A stretch of DNA of 64,000 bases from the NCBI RefSeq assembly GCF_001269345.1, contig NZ_CXOP01000002.1:2046853-2110852 (forward strand), given 5' to 3'. Source of the DNA: Limnohabitans sp. 2KL-27. Its GTDB lineage: Bacteria > Pseudomonadota > Gammaproteobacteria > Burkholderiales > Burkholderiaceae_C. Below are positions 18,945-27,815 of the stretch, piece after piece. Below the pieces are notes generated by a model that was not told where the DNA came from, did no database searches, and was given only the letters and a program-made list of their open reading frames with translations. Position 1 is the stretch's first letter. Each line of letters begins with the position of its first letter. The translations under genes were made by a program, and so were the position numbers.

Positions 18945-19943
18945 ATGGCTGAAAACCAACCCTTGTTGTCCCCGGATGAACTGGCCGCCCTGTCGGCCGG
19001 CATCAGCGATGGCAGTCTGGATGTCGACACGGGCTACAACCTGGACGCCCAAGTGCGCAAACACGATTTGGCAGCCGAAGACAGCAGCCTCGGGGTGAAC
19101 GTCTCCTCTTTGGACATGATCAACGAGCGCTTCATCCGCATGTTCCGCTTGGGCATGCTGGAGGTGCTGCGCACCAGCCCCCGGATCAACCCCAGCCGCG
19201 CCCAGATCGTTCGCTTCAGCGACTACCTCAAAGACCTCAAAGCCCCCTTGTCGGTGAACATCATCCGCATGGCGCCCTTGCGCGGCTATGCCATGGTGGT
19301 GATTGAGCCCACCGTGGTCTTCAGCTCACTGGACAGCTTCTTTGGTGGTTTTGGCCGAGGTGTTGGCCAGTTGCCCTCGGGCCGGCTGTTCACGCCGACC
19401 GAAACACGGATCATCAAGATCATCCTGCAGGTTTTCTTTCGCTCATTCAAAGAAGCCTGGGCACCGGTTGCCCCCATTGATTTCGAGCACGTGAGCTCGG
19501 AGATCAACCCCCAATTCGCCCAGATCGCCGACGAGAACGACCTCGTGGTGCTCAGCCGCTTCGAGTCCGATGCCAACACACAGGGGTCTGGCTTCATCGA
19601 CATGGTGATTCCTTACGTGGCCCTCAAGCCCGTGCGGGACTTGCTGCGCAGCCGCGTGCAAACCGGCGACGGCAACGAAGAGTCCGACAAAGTCTGGCGC
19701 AGCCAATTGAACGATGCCGTCAACGACGCCGATCTGGAAATCCAGATCCTGCTGGGCAAGCTCCAGCTGTCGCTCCAGCAGCTGCAAACCATGCAAGCGG
19801 GCGACGTCTTGCCTTTCAAAAAACCCGAGTCGGCCAGAGCACTGATTGAAGACATGCCTGTCTACGATGTTGAAGTGGGTGCCATGGGCAGCCAGGTGGC
19901 GGTCAAGATCATCCAAGCCATCAGCCCCAACGTCCAAGCCTGA
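18945..19943 (+). CDS. fliM: Flagellar motor switch protein FliM
   Basis: A 332-aa C-ring protein. The N-terminal CheY-P binding peptide reads LLSPDELAALSAGI, slightly divergent from the usual LSQDEIDALL. The middle CheC-like domain (LGMLEVLRTSPRINPSRAQIVRFSDYLKDLKAPLSVN, RIIKIILQVFFRSFKEAW) and the C-terminal SpoA domain (LNDAVNDADLEIQILLGKLQLSLQQLQTMQAGDVLPF) are complete. fliN follows after 20 bases, as expected for the switch complex; fliG is not in this window. Confidence 0.96.
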   Translation: MAENQPLLSPDELAALSAGISDGSLDVDTGYNLDAQVRKHDLAAEDSSLGVNVSSLDMINERFIRMFRLGMLEVLRTSPRINPSRAQIVRFSDYLKDLKAPLSVNIIRMAPLRGYAMVVIEPTVVFSSLDSFFGGFGRGVGQLPSGRLFTPTETRIIKIILQVFFRSFKEAWAPVAPIDFEHVSSEINPQFAQIADENDLVVLSRFESDANTQGSGFIDMVIPYVALKPVRDLLRSRVQTGDGNEESDKVWRSQLNDAVNDADLEIQILLGKLQLSLQQLQTMQAGDVLPFKKPESARALIEDMPVYDVEVGAMGSQVAVKIIQAISPNVQA

Positions 19944-19963
19944 CCCCCTAATGAGGAGCACCC

Positions 19964-20275
19964 ATGAGTGAACTGACCCCCACCGCCGAATCCAGCCCCG
20001 AAGCTGCCGAAAAAGGCCAAATCCACTCGGATGTGTTGCAAAACATTCCCGTCACCTTGTCCATCGAAGTGGGCCGTGCCGTGATCAAGATCCGTGACCT
20101 GATGCGCCTGACCCAAGGCAGCGTGGTCGAGCTCGACCGCATCGCGGGCGAACCCTTGAACCTGCTGGTGAACAACACCGTGGTGGCCCAAGGCGAAGTG
20201 GTGCTGGTCAACGACCGTTATGGCATCCGCCTGACGCGTGTGGTGCCCGCCTCCGATCGACTCGACAACCTCTGA
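19964..20275 (+). CDS. fliN: Flagellar motor switch protein FliN
   Basis: A 103-aa C-ring component consisting of a short N-terminal region and one SpoA domain (NIPVTLSIEVGRAVIKIRDLMRLTQGSVVELDRIAGEPLNLLVNNTVVAQGEVVLVNDRYGIRLTRVV). This is the single-domain enteric-type length. The ATG follows GAGGAGC. Confidence 0.96.
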   Translation: MSELTPTAESSPEAAEKGQIHSDVLQNIPVTLSIEVGRAVIKIRDLMRLTQGSVVELDRIAGEPLNLLVNNTVVAQGEVVLVNDRYGIRLTRVVPASDRLDNL

Positions 20276-20292
20276 CCCGGAGTGACCTGGGC

Positions 20293-20604
20293 ATGAACTC
20301 GGTATGGACTTTGGGAGACTGGCTGCAATACCTGTTCAGCTTTGTGTTGGTCATCGGTTTGTTGTTGGCGCTGTTGTGGACGCTGCGCAAGCTGCAAAGC
20401 GGCGGCTCGCTGATTCGCAAAAACACACAACGCCTGCAAACACTGGAAACCCTGTCGGTCGGTACGCGTCAAAAAATCATGCTGATCCGGGTCGACGATC
20501 GTGAAATTTTGGTGGGCGTCACGGCCCAGCAAATGACGGTGCTGAGCCCATGGCCCAAGACCCCACAGGCCAACGGCCACAGCCTTGAAACCAACACCCC
20601 ATGA
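20293..20604 (+). CDS. fliO: Flagellar biosynthetic protein FliO
   Basis: A 103-aa protein with one N-terminal transmembrane helix (LQYLFSFVLVIGLLLALLWTL) and a basic cytosolic domain (RLQTLETLSVGTRQKIMLIRVDDREILVGVTAQQMTVLSPW), the typical FliO pattern. FliO helps assemble FliP into the export gate. Its end overlaps fliP by 4 bases. Confidence 0.9.
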   Translation: MNSVWTLGDWLQYLFSFVLVIGLLLALLWTLRKLQSGGSLIRKNTQRLQTLETLSVGTRQKIMLIRVDDREILVGVTAQQMTVLSPWPKTPQANGHSLETNTP

Positions 20605-21353
20605 AGCGCTCTTTTCACATTGGCCTGATCCTCACGATTTTGCTGGGGCTGCTGCCCATTTTGGCGCAGGCTGCACCCGACATGCCGGCCATCACCAGCA
20701 CCAACACCGGCAAAGGCACGCAGTACAGCATCACGCTGCAACTGCTGGCCTTGATGACCACCTTGTCGGTGCTGCCATCCTTGCTGCTCATGATGACCGC
20801 TTTCGTGCGCATTGTGATCGTCATGTCGCTGCTGCGCCAAGCCCTGGGCACCGGCCAGACCCCCCCCAACATGGTCATCGTCGGCTTGTCCTTGTTCCTG
20901 ACCCTGTTTGTCATGTCCCCGGTGCTCAACGACGTCTACCAAAACGCCCTGCTGCCTTACATGAACCAAGGGATGTCGTTTGACAAAGCCTTGGCCGCTG
21001 CCGAAAAACCGATCCGGGCGTTCATGCTCTTGCAAACCCGCGAGGACGACATCGCCATGTTCATGGAAATCGCCCGCAACAAAGGCGTCGCCAGCTCGCA
21101 GGACGTGCCTTTCATGACCTTGGTGCCGGCCTTTCTGACCTCGGAGTTGAAAAGCGCCTTCACCATCGGTTTCCTGATTTACATCCCGTTTGTGGTCATC
21201 GACTTGATCGTGGCCAGCGTCTTGATGTCCATGGGCATGATGATGCTGTCCCCCATGATGATTTCGATGCCCTTCAAACTGATGCTGTTTGTGCTGGTCG
21301 ATGGCTGGAGCCTGATCATGGGCTCACTGGCCGCCAGCTTTGCGATGCCCTGA
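20601..21353 (+). CDS. fliP: Flagellar export gate protein FliP
   Basis: A 250-aa protein with a cleavable signal peptide (residues about 1-23, ending AQAAPD), then the FliP core with four transmembrane segments (LALMTTLSVLPSLLLMMTAFVRIVIVMSLLRQALG; PFMTLVPAFLTSELKSAFTIGFLIYIPFVVIDLIVASVLMSMGMMMLSP). It forms the core of the export channel with FliQ and FliR. Confidence 0.97.
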   Translation: MKRSFHIGLILTILLGLLPILAQAAPDMPAITSTNTGKGTQYSITLQLLALMTTLSVLPSLLLMMTAFVRIVIVMSLLRQALGTGQTPPNMVIVGLSLFLTLFVMSPVLNDVYQNALLPYMNQGMSFDKALAAAEKPIRAFMLLQTREDDIAMFMEIARNKGVASSQDVPFMTLVPAFLTSELKSAFTIGFLIYIPFVVIDLIVASVLMSMGMMMLSPMMISMPFKLMLFVLVDGWSLIMGSLAASFAMP

Positions 21354-21364
21354 AGGAGACAAAG

Positions 21365-21634
21365 ATGGATACCGCCATGGTGATTGATCTGGCACGACAA
21401 GCCTTGTGGACGTCGATGCTGGTGTGCGCCCCCCTCTTGGTTGTCGCACTGGCCGTGGGCCTGATCATCGGCATCATTCAAGCCGCCACCTCGATCAACG
21501 AGTCAACCCTCAGTTTCATCCCCAAATTGTTTGCGCTGGCCCTGGCCCTGCTGATTTTTGGCAGCTGGCAGTTGGTGACGCTGATCGACTTCACGCGCAG
21601 CATCTTCCAGCGCATCCCGACCCTGTTCTCCTGA
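21365..21634 (+). CDS. fliQ: Flagellar export gate protein FliQ
   Basis: An 89-aa, two-transmembrane export-gate subunit. Both helices and the connecting QAATSINESTLSFIPKLFAL match the family. It lies 11 bases after fliP, with AAGGAGA before the ATG. Confidence 0.96.
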   Translation: MDTAMVIDLARQALWTSMLVCAPLLVVALAVGLIIGIIQAATSINESTLSFIPKLFALALALLIFGSWQLVTLIDFTRSIFQRIPTLFS

Positions 21635-21650
21635 GCACAGGCCCACCGCC

Positions 21651-22427
21651 ATGAATTTTCTTGCAGCTGACATCGTCGAAAGGTTCTACACCTTTCTGTG
21701 GCCGATGCTGCGCATCTCGGCCTTAATGATCACGGCCCCGATTTTTTCGCTCAACGCATTCAACCTGCGCTTGCGCGTTCTGATGGCCCTGGTTTTGGCT
21801 TGGCTGGTCTACCCTTTGCACACCTGGCCGGTGCTCGACCCTTCCACCGCCCCCGGGCTGCTGGAAGTCTTCAACCAAATCATGATCGGCGCCGTGATGG
21901 GCCTCATCTTGCAAGTGGTGGTGGCCGCCATGGTCGTGGGCGGCCAAAGCATTGCTGCGGCCATGGGCCTGTCCATGGCCAACATGTTGGACCCCAATAT
22001 GGGCAGTGTGCCGGTGATCTCGCAACTGATGATCGTCATGTCAACGCTGATCTTCGTGGGCTTTGGCGGGCACGCCATCATGCTGGGCCTGATTTCCGAG
22101 TCCTTCCACTCCCTGCCGATTGGCACCTCCATCCTGAACCAGACCGTCTACGGGCGCGTGTTGCAATGGAGCTCGATGGTGTTTCTCGGGGCAGTCCTGA
22201 TGGCCTTGCCCGTGATGGTCTCGCTCCTTTTCATCAACATCGGGCTGGGCGTGGTCACCCGTGCAGCGCCGAGTCTGAACATTTTTGCCGTCGGCTTTCC
22301 CGCCATGATCATTGCGGGCTTTCTGATCCTGATCATCTCCATGGAGAGCATTGGGGCCCGCATCGAGTGGTTGTGGGTTCAGGGCTTTAACGTGGTTCGC
22401 GACGTCTTGGGGGTGCCCAATGTCTGA
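21651..22427 (+). CDS. fliR: Flagellar export gate protein FliR
   Basis: A 258-aa multi-spanning membrane protein. It carries FliR signatures such as RISALMITAPIFSLNAFNLRLRVLMALVLAWLVYP and GQSIAAAMGLSMANMLDPNMGSVPVISQ, then LALPVMVSLLFINIGLGVVTRAAPSLNIFAVGFPAMI. The stop overlaps the flhB start by 8 bases. Confidence 0.96.
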   Translation: MNFLAADIVERFYTFLWPMLRISALMITAPIFSLNAFNLRLRVLMALVLAWLVYPLHTWPVLDPSTAPGLLEVFNQIMIGAVMGLILQVVVAAMVVGGQSIAAAMGLSMANMLDPNMGSVPVISQLMIVMSTLIFVGFGGHAIMLGLISESFHSLPIGTSILNQTVYGRVLQWSSMVFLGAVLMALPVMVSLLFINIGLGVVTRAAPSLNIFAVGFPAMIIAGFLILIISMESIGARIEWLWVQGFNVVRDVLGVPNV

Positions 22428-23583
22428 AGCCACGGGACAGGACAAAACCGAAGAACCGACGGCCAGAAAACTGGGCAAGGCGCGTGAAGACGGCCAGGTG
22501 GCCCGTTCTTCCGAATTGCCTGCCGCCGTCATCGTGATCGGTGCGCTCATGATGCTGTTGATGACCGGCGGCTGGCTGGTCAGCCGTCTGGCCACAGTTT
22601 TTGCCAATGGTTTTGTATTCGACCGGACCACCCTCAACAAACCCCTTCTGCTGCCCGCGCACTTTGGCGACCAGTTGCTCTCCTCCTTTGTCACCGTCAT
22701 GCCCATCATGGTCTTCACCGTGATTGCGGCCATCGTGGCCTCGGGCGTGACGGGCGGTTACCTGTTTTCGCTGCAAGCGGTCGCACCCAAGGGCTCCAAG
22801 CTCAGCCTGATCAGCGGGCTCAAGCGCATTTTTGGAACCCATGCAGCCGTCGAGTTGGGCAAAGCCCTCCTCAAGTTCAGCCTGGTTGCGACCGTGCTGT
22901 GGTGGTCGCTCATGGCCAATATGGATGACCTGATCCGCATGGGCCAAATGGGGCTGGAGCCGGCCCTGTCGGCCGCGGGCCTGATGATCATGCAATCGGC
23001 CCTGTGGGTCGCCTTGAGCCTGGCGGTCATCGCCCTGATCGATGTCCCTTATCAGAAGTATTCGTTCAACAAAAGCATGCGCATGACCAAACAAGAGGTC
23101 AAGGACGAATACAAGCAAATGGAAGGCAGTCCGGAGGTCAAGGCCCAGATCCGCAGGCGTCAACGCGAGATGGCCAATTCGCGGATGATGCAGCGCATCA
23201 AGGATGCCGACGTGGTCATCACCAACCCCGAACACTTTGCCGTCGCCCTCGAGTACGACCCCACGGGGGATGGTGCGCCCATCATGGTGGCCAAGGGCTC
23301 GGACCACATGGCCGCCCTGATCCGCGAAGAGGCCAAGGCCCATGGCATCCACCTGTTCGAAGCGGCCCCCCTGGCACGTGCCATTTACTTCACCACCGAA
23401 GTCGAACAACAGGTGCCTGAAGACCTCTACCACGCCGTGGCCCAGGTCATTGCCTACGTCTTCAGCCTGGAGGCGGCCTCGCCCATGAATCCACCGCAAG
23501 CCAAACCCCGAGTCAAAGTCCCGCCCAGCATGCTGTTCAACCCGGACGGCAGTCGACTTGAGAAAGCGGGAGCCCGCGCATGA
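22420..23583 (+). CDS. flhB: Flagellar export switch protein FlhB
   Basis: A 387-aa protein with an N-terminal four-helix membrane domain, the conserved linker (MTKQEVKDEYKQMEGSPEVKAQIRRRQREMA) and the C-terminal switch domain. The autocleavage site, usually NPTH, reads Asn269-Pro270-Glu271-His272 (ITNPEHFAVALEYDP). The Asn-Pro bond needed for cleavage and the His are retained, but the third residue is changed. The start at 22420 gives the canonical EEPTARKLGKAREDGQV shortly downstream. A separate FlhB C-terminal homologue is encoded at 35628-35909. Confidence 0.95.
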   Translation: MSEATGQDKTEEPTARKLGKAREDGQVARSSELPAAVIVIGALMMLLMTGGWLVSRLATVFANGFVFDRTTLNKPLLLPAHFGDQLLSSFVTVMPIMVFTVIAAIVASGVTGGYLFSLQAVAPKGSKLSLISGLKRIFGTHAAVELGKALLKFSLVATVLWWSLMANMDDLIRMGQMGLEPALSAAGLMIMQSALWVALSLAVIALIDVPYQKYSFNKSMRMTKQEVKDEYKQMEGSPEVKAQIRRRQREMANSRMMQRIKDADVVITNPEHFAVALEYDPTGDGAPIMVAKGSDHMAALIREEAKAHGIHLFEAAPLARAIYFTTEVEQQVPEDLYHAVAQVIAYVFSLEAASPMNPPQAKPRVKVPPSMLFNPDGSRLEKAGARA

Positions 23584-24920
23584 ATATCCAAATCAACCCC
23601 GAAAACGCCGCCCTGAACCCTTGCGTCTTTCGCGCTGCCGACCGCATGCGGATCGACGGCTGCGCCAACGCCGTGGCCCACGAAGGCTTGAGCCTGGCGC
23701 TTTACTGCCCGTTCGAAGCTTTGCTCGACCACTATGTGAACTTGCTGCTGGCCCGTTTGCGCCAACAAGCGCCGGATCACCGCATCGAGGTTTATTTCCC
23801 GGCCAACACCGACTCCTTGCTCGGCCGCTTCAACGAGGTGCTGGCCAGCCAGTCGCTGAACCAGGCGGTCAAGGCCTCGACCACTGTCAACCAGGCACAA
23901 ATCTGGTTGGTGCACGATGCCCAAACCCTGCCGGAGAGCGAAATCCAGTTGCTCGCTCGCCTGATCCAGAATTTCCCAGGCGCCAACATTCGGGCCATTT
24001 TGCTGATGTCGGGCCACCCCAACGCCGCCAAATCACCGCTGTCGGCCTTTGGCCGAAAAATCCTGCGCTGGGACATCGAAGCGCCCAGCGAAGACCAGGC
24101 CCAAGCAGCACTCGACTTGGCTCGCCATGAGGGGCACTTCAATGCCGTCCAGCAGTTGGTCCAACGCATTCAGCGCCAGCAGCGCCCCCCAGAACTGGAC
24201 AGATCCGCGGAGGCCCCCGCTCTGGGTGTCGGTGTGCTCAGCGCCGAGGCGCCCAAGGTCTCAGGGTCACCCCTGAAAAACAAGGTCAACGCTTTGCAGC
24301 AGCGGGGCGCGTCGGCCATCGGGTCGCTGCAACAAGCGGGAGTGCGCCTGCGCAACACCCCCAACTGGCTGCGACACAACAGCAAGCTGGCCTTGGGCAT
24401 CACTTTCGCGCTGGTCATGTCGACCTTGATGATGCTGTGGATTCAACCCGAAGCTTTTGGCATCAAATCGGCCCAACCTGTCACAGCAGCCCCGCTCAGC
24501 AGCCCGCAATTGGCGGCCACTTTGCCCGCTGCCGAGCCCTCGGCCACGGCCCAAGATGCGCCTCGGCCGCAAGCCCTCATGGCCGTTACCCCGCCCGAGC
24601 CCGTCACCGAAGCCCCCGAAGCCACCCTATCAGGACAGGCCTGGCTCCAACAGCTCGATGCCAGCAGCTTCTTGCTCCAACACGGCACGGCCAGCAGCTA
24701 TCAAAAAGTCCTCGACATCCAGCGCAAACACCCTGCCCTCAAGGACGCACAGATCATCGCGGCCTACCGCCCTGGTGAAAAATTGGCCCATTTTGTGATT
24801 GTCTCCGGCCCCTTCAGTGGATTGAACCAAGGCTACGAGGCCTCCAAGCGTCCCGGCATTCCCAGGAGCTGGGTGCGACCCACGCGCGGCTTGCAAGAGC
24901 AGCTCAAAAGCCCGACCTGA
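23580..24920 (+). CDS. DamX-like SPOR-domain membrane protein with a degenerate ATPase-like N-terminal region
   Basis: A 446-aa protein coupled to flhB by a 4-base ATGA overlap. Residues 1-200 resemble the AAA-like region of the ExeA/MshM/DamX group (IWLVHDAQTLPESEIQLLARLIQNFPGANIRAILLMSG) but contain no Walker A motif. A transmembrane helix lies near residues 265-283 (LALGITFALVMSTLMMLWI), then an Ala/Pro linker and a C-terminal SPOR-like domain (SFLLQHGTASSYQKVLDIQRKHPALKDAQIIAAYRPGEKLAHFVIVSGPF, ending SWVRPTRGLQEQL, reminiscent of the E. coli DamX end). SPOR domains bind denuded peptidoglycan. A role at the pole or septum linked to flagellar assembly is inferred. Confidence 0.75.
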   Translation: MNIQINPENAALNPCVFRAADRMRIDGCANAVAHEGLSLALYCPFEALLDHYVNLLLARLRQQAPDHRIEVYFPANTDSLLGRFNEVLASQSLNQAVKASTTVNQAQIWLVHDAQTLPESEIQLLARLIQNFPGANIRAILLMSGHPNAAKSPLSAFGRKILRWDIEAPSEDQAQAALDLARHEGHFNAVQQLVQRIQRQQRPPELDRSAEAPALGVGVLSAEAPKVSGSPLKNKVNALQQRGASAIGSLQQAGVRLRNTPNWLRHNSKLALGITFALVMSTLMMLWIQPEAFGIKSAQPVTAAPLSSPQLAATLPAAEPSATAQDAPRPQALMAVTPPEPVTEAPEATLSGQAWLQQLDASSFLLQHGTASSYQKVLDIQRKHPALKDAQIIAAYRPGEKLAHFVIVSGPFSGLNQGYEASKRPGIPRSWVRPTRGLQEQLKSPT

Positions 24921-24937
24921 GCGAAGGAAGCGAACCG

Positions 24938-25387
24938 ATGAAAAAGAACACTGTCCTGCGCAACGAATCACCACACGCCGTCAAGATGGAGGCGGGCTCC
25001 AATGTGGCTGAACGCAAAAGCCGCAAGCCCGCGGGCGCCAATGAGCCTGTGGTCAATGTCCCGGTGAATGCCCAAGCGATCGCCCCGCCCGCGGCCACGC
25101 CTGCGCCGGCGCCGGCCAAAACCACCCCTCGCCCTGCGGCCAAACCCCGGGCCAAAGCCCGATTGAACCCCAGCCCCCAAGAGGCCATCCCGCAAGTGCT
25201 TCAGGCGCTGTCAGCGCAAAAGCCACCTGCTGCGCCGCCCCCCCCAGTGCTCGACGAAGCCGCCCTGTGGGAGCAAGACAGCCCGGTGAAGAACCGTTTG
25301 GCCCAACTCAGAACACGCAACGCACTTTTGGGTGAACAACTCCAAAGACTGAAGTCACCCTCACCAGCACGAGGAAAGAAACCATGA
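24938..25387 (+). CDS. Uncharacterised Pro/Ala/Lys-rich protein
   Basis: A 149-aa protein of unknown function. The first 90 residues are low-complexity Pro/Ala/Lys-rich and likely disordered; the last 45 residues (LDEAALWEQDSPVKNRLAQLRTRNALLGEQLQRL) are predicted to form an amphipathic helix. It lies 17 bases after the DamX-like gene and overlaps the next gene by 4 bases (ATGA), so the three form a translationally coupled unit at the end of the fliK-flhB operon. Confidence 0.65.
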   Translation: MKKNTVLRNESPHAVKMEAGSNVAERKSRKPAGANEPVVNVPVNAQAIAPPAATPAPAPAKTTPRPAAKPRAKARLNPSPQEAIPQVLQALSAQKPPAAPPPPVLDEAALWEQDSPVKNRLAQLRTRNALLGEQLQRLKSPSPARGKKP

Positions 25388-26403
25388 GCGAGAACACTTT
25401 CACGCCCGCCGCCGAACCGCAAGCCACGGCCTCAGATGAGGCCACGCAGGCCGCTGCAACTGCGACCAGCGCCGCGCCACTGACCGCGACCGAAGCAAGC
25501 ACGCCCAAAGCCGAGTCCGTTGCAGCGCCTGCTGCTGCACCCGCGGCGCCACACGTGCTGCCTACCCCCCCCCAGCATGCGGGCATCACCCTGGACCAAC
25601 GCGCCTACCAGCAGTACCAGTCACTGGCGCAGGTGGTTCTGGATTCGGCGGATCTGGCCACCCAATCGGCCGAGGCGGCCGCCAGCGTCAGCAGCCAGCT
25701 GCGTCAAACCACGGCCGACTTCAAAGAACTCACCGAAGCCGGACACAAAAAAGCCCGTATTCTGCTGGCCATCACCGCAGGCGTGTTGGTCATCAGCCTG
25801 ATTTTCTTTCTGATCATGGGCGTGCGGCTGGTCAGCCGCATCAACCAGCTCGACGCCATGCTGACCGCGGTCGGCAAACGCGTGATTGAACTCAACACGG
25901 GCATGGAGTCGCTCGAAGGGGTCAACCAGAGCGTGAAGGAATTGGCCTCACAGCAATTGGCTTTGACCAAATCACAAGGCCAGATCGAGGGCCGCATTGA
26001 CGCCTCGCTCAAGCAATCCGAAAGCCTGGTCCAGAAAGTGCCCAGCGAAACCGCCAAGCAAGTCGCGGCCAGCAACGACACCGTCACGCGTCAGGTCCAG
26101 GGGATCAACGCCAAACTGCAGTCCCAGGCCAATGCGGTTCAGTCCCTCGGCAACGAGGTCAAGTCGCTCAAATCGGCCGTGGGCAATGTCGACGGCCTCA
26201 AGCGCGATGTCGAAGCCTTGGTGACGCTGCAAAAAGAGCGTTATCTGGAAACCGTGCAAAAGAACAATGCCAGCGCCTCACGCGAGCGGGCCGTGCAGTT
26301 CCCACGCTACACGGCACCCAAACCCGGGGAAAGCAGTCCCAACGCCACACCGGGCAATGCGGCCACACCAGGCAACGCAGCCCCGCCGGCGGCCAAACCC
26401 TGA
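25384..26403 (+). CDS. Uncharacterised membrane coiled-coil protein
   Basis: A 339-aa bitopic membrane protein of unknown family. Residues 1-70 are Ala/Thr/Glu-rich and disordered, a transmembrane helix lies near residues 122-144 (RILLAITAGVLVISLIFFLIMGV), and residues 150-290 form a long heptad-like coiled coil resembling chemoreceptor or tether helices (VNQSVKELASQQLALTKSQGQIEGRIDASLKQSESLV). The tail has a short NATPGNAATPGNAAPP repeat. No HAMP or methyl-accepting signature is seen. It ends convergently with the leftward adhesin-E-like gene. Confidence 0.68.
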   Translation: MSENTFTPAAEPQATASDEATQAAATATSAAPLTATEASTPKAESVAAPAAAPAAPHVLPTPPQHAGITLDQRAYQQYQSLAQVVLDSADLATQSAEAAASVSSQLRQTTADFKELTEAGHKKARILLAITAGVLVISLIFFLIMGVRLVSRINQLDAMLTAVGKRVIELNTGMESLEGVNQSVKELASQQLALTKSQGQIEGRIDASLKQSESLVQKVPSETAKQVAASNDTVTRQVQGINAKLQSQANAVQSLGNEVKSLKSAVGNVDGLKRDVEALVTLQKERYLETVQKNNASASRERAVQFPRYTAPKPGESSPNATPGNAATPGNAAPPAAKP

Positions 26404-26437
26404 TACACCGCTTGGAAATGGCGCTTTGGCTTGGGAC

Positions 26438-26827
26438 TTACTCGATGCACACGGCAATGTAGGTGAGCACGAAAACCCCATTGGGTGGGATTTTTCGCCA
26501 GTACCCCATCTCGTTGACGGTGGCGACTTTGCTGCCCGTCATTTTGGGGCCGGAAAAACTGGTCATCTGCCCCATGCGGTGCATTTTGTAAGTGCAGTCG
26601 TACTCGTTGAGGTAGCGCCTGGAGCGGACACCGTCGGAATCGGGGGCCTTGAGGTCCTGCATTTCCCAAACCCGGCGAATGTTGTCGTCTCGCTCGATGC
26701 TGTTGCGGTTCACATAAAGCGTCACTTCAGCGGTTTCACCAATGCGGGTCCAGGCCCAAGAAGACACCGGGGCCAAACTGCCCAACACAGCCACACAGCA
26801 GCAACCCAAACGAAGCAAGGCACGCAT
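26438..26827 (-). CDS. Surface-adhesin E-like secreted protein
   Basis: A 129-aa exported protein. A signal peptide with a Cys-rich hydrophobic core (ALLRLGCCCVAVLGSLAPVSSWA) precedes a beta-rich domain (WTRIGETAEVTLYVNRNSIERDDNIRRVWEMQDLKAPDSDGVRSRRYLNEYDCTYKMHRM) resembling the surface-adhesin protein E family common in Betaproteobacteria. The ATG at 26827 follows AGGGG at good spacing; longer TTG and ATG starts exist upstream. The function of family members is mostly unknown; adhesion is by name only. Confidence 0.7.
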   Translation of the reverse strand: MRALLRLGCCCVAVLGSLAPVSSWAWTRIGETAEVTLYVNRNSIERDDNIRRVWEMQDLKAPDSDGVRSRRYLNEYDCTYKMHRMGQMTSFSGPKMTGSKVATVNEMGYWRKIPPNGVFVLTYIAVCIE

Positions 26828-26856
26828 TGAAACCCCTGACAAAGTCATGTTTGTTC

Positions 26857-27783
26857 TCAAAAGTAAGTCCCCGCGAGGGTCACGGCACGACCGCCCGTGC
26901 CCAATTTGAAGCGCGAGATGCCGGGCAAATCGTGGGTGTTGACGCCCCCCAGATCGAGCACCTGCATGCCCTCACCCTGCAAATAAGCCATGGCTTGCCA
27001 CAACAAGGCGTTGTGGGCATTGAGCTGCCGGCCCTCGTTGTCAGCCCATCCCATATGGTAACTGGCCACTCGGCCATGGATCAAAAACAGCATCCCGGCC
27101 ACGGAGTTCTTGCCCAGCTCGGCATAGGCCACCACAAAGGCCTGCCGGGGGTCTGCCGAAGCGGCGATGTAGGCCTGCACAAAATCGGTGGGCAGGCCAT
27201 GGAATTTTTTGGCCTCCCGCTGGGCTTGCTCCTGAGCCAGAAGCCATTGACAGCGCTTGAGACTGGGCGTCACATGGACCCGGAGCTTTTCATTCGAGAG
27301 CACCTTGTTCAGGCGGTTGCGCCATTTGCCCTCCAGCTGGGCCTTCAAAGTGGCCAGCGGCATCGTCAAGTCCAGCAGCACAGTGGCGTAACCGGTCATC
27401 ACCCGCGACATGCCCTGCGTTTCAACCGGGTCCAGCTCTTGGGCTGTGCGATCGGGCGAAAACAAGGTCACCCTCAGGCGCGGCAAAGGCATCGACTGCC
27501 GCAGGCGCTTGTAAATTTCAGCGCGTTGAGCGGGGCCCACGTCGGGCAGAAAAACGGGACCCCGCGTGCAAGAGGCCAAGGAGATGTAACCCAGCATGCG
27601 CTTGCACATGAACTGGGCGATGGCCACCAGTCGGCCCTCCTCCCAGACCATGGCGCGCTGCAGGGTCACACCCAATGTCTTCAGCGCCTCTGCATACGCC
27701 CAAGATTGCTGCAACGCACCCTGATGGGCCGAATGAAATTCTTCCCATTCGGCCTGCGGCAAGAGGTCCCATCTCACATCCAT
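26857..27783 (-). CDS. GNAT/FemAB-like aminoacyl- or acetyltransferase
   Basis: A 308-aa protein with two tandem GNAT-like halves characteristic of FemX/FemAB and related peptidoglycan-bridge transferases: WEEFHSAHQGALQQSWAYAEALKTLGV at the N terminus, LEGKWRNRLNKVLSNEKLRVH in the middle, and SYHMGWADNEGRQLNAHNALLWQAMAYLQGEGMQVLDLGG near the C terminus. The ATG at 27783 is chosen because longer forms would run through the motAB promoter region and have no family-like residues. Gram-negative members may act on peptidoglycan or exopolysaccharide precursors; the substrate is unknown. Confidence 0.75.
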   Translation of the reverse strand: MDVRWDLLPQAEWEEFHSAHQGALQQSWAYAEALKTLGVTLQRAMVWEEGRLVAIAQFMCKRMLGYISLASCTRGPVFLPDVGPAQRAEIYKRLRQSMPLPRLRVTLFSPDRTAQELDPVETQGMSRVMTGYATVLLDLTMPLATLKAQLEGKWRNRLNKVLSNEKLRVHVTPSLKRCQWLLAQEQAQREAKKFHGLPTDFVQAYIAASADPRQAFVVAYAELGKNSVAGMLFLIHGRVASYHMGWADNEGRQLNAHNALLWQAMAYLQGEGMQVLDLGGVNTHDLPGISRFKLGTGGRAVTLAGTYF

Positions 27784-27815
27784 ATCGTCATAATAGGCAA
27801 ATTTTTCAAATTCAC

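Noticed and set aside
22387..23499. A 370-codon minus-strand frame opposite flhB
   Set aside because: A shadow of flhB, very rich in His, Gly and Asp, without any motif.
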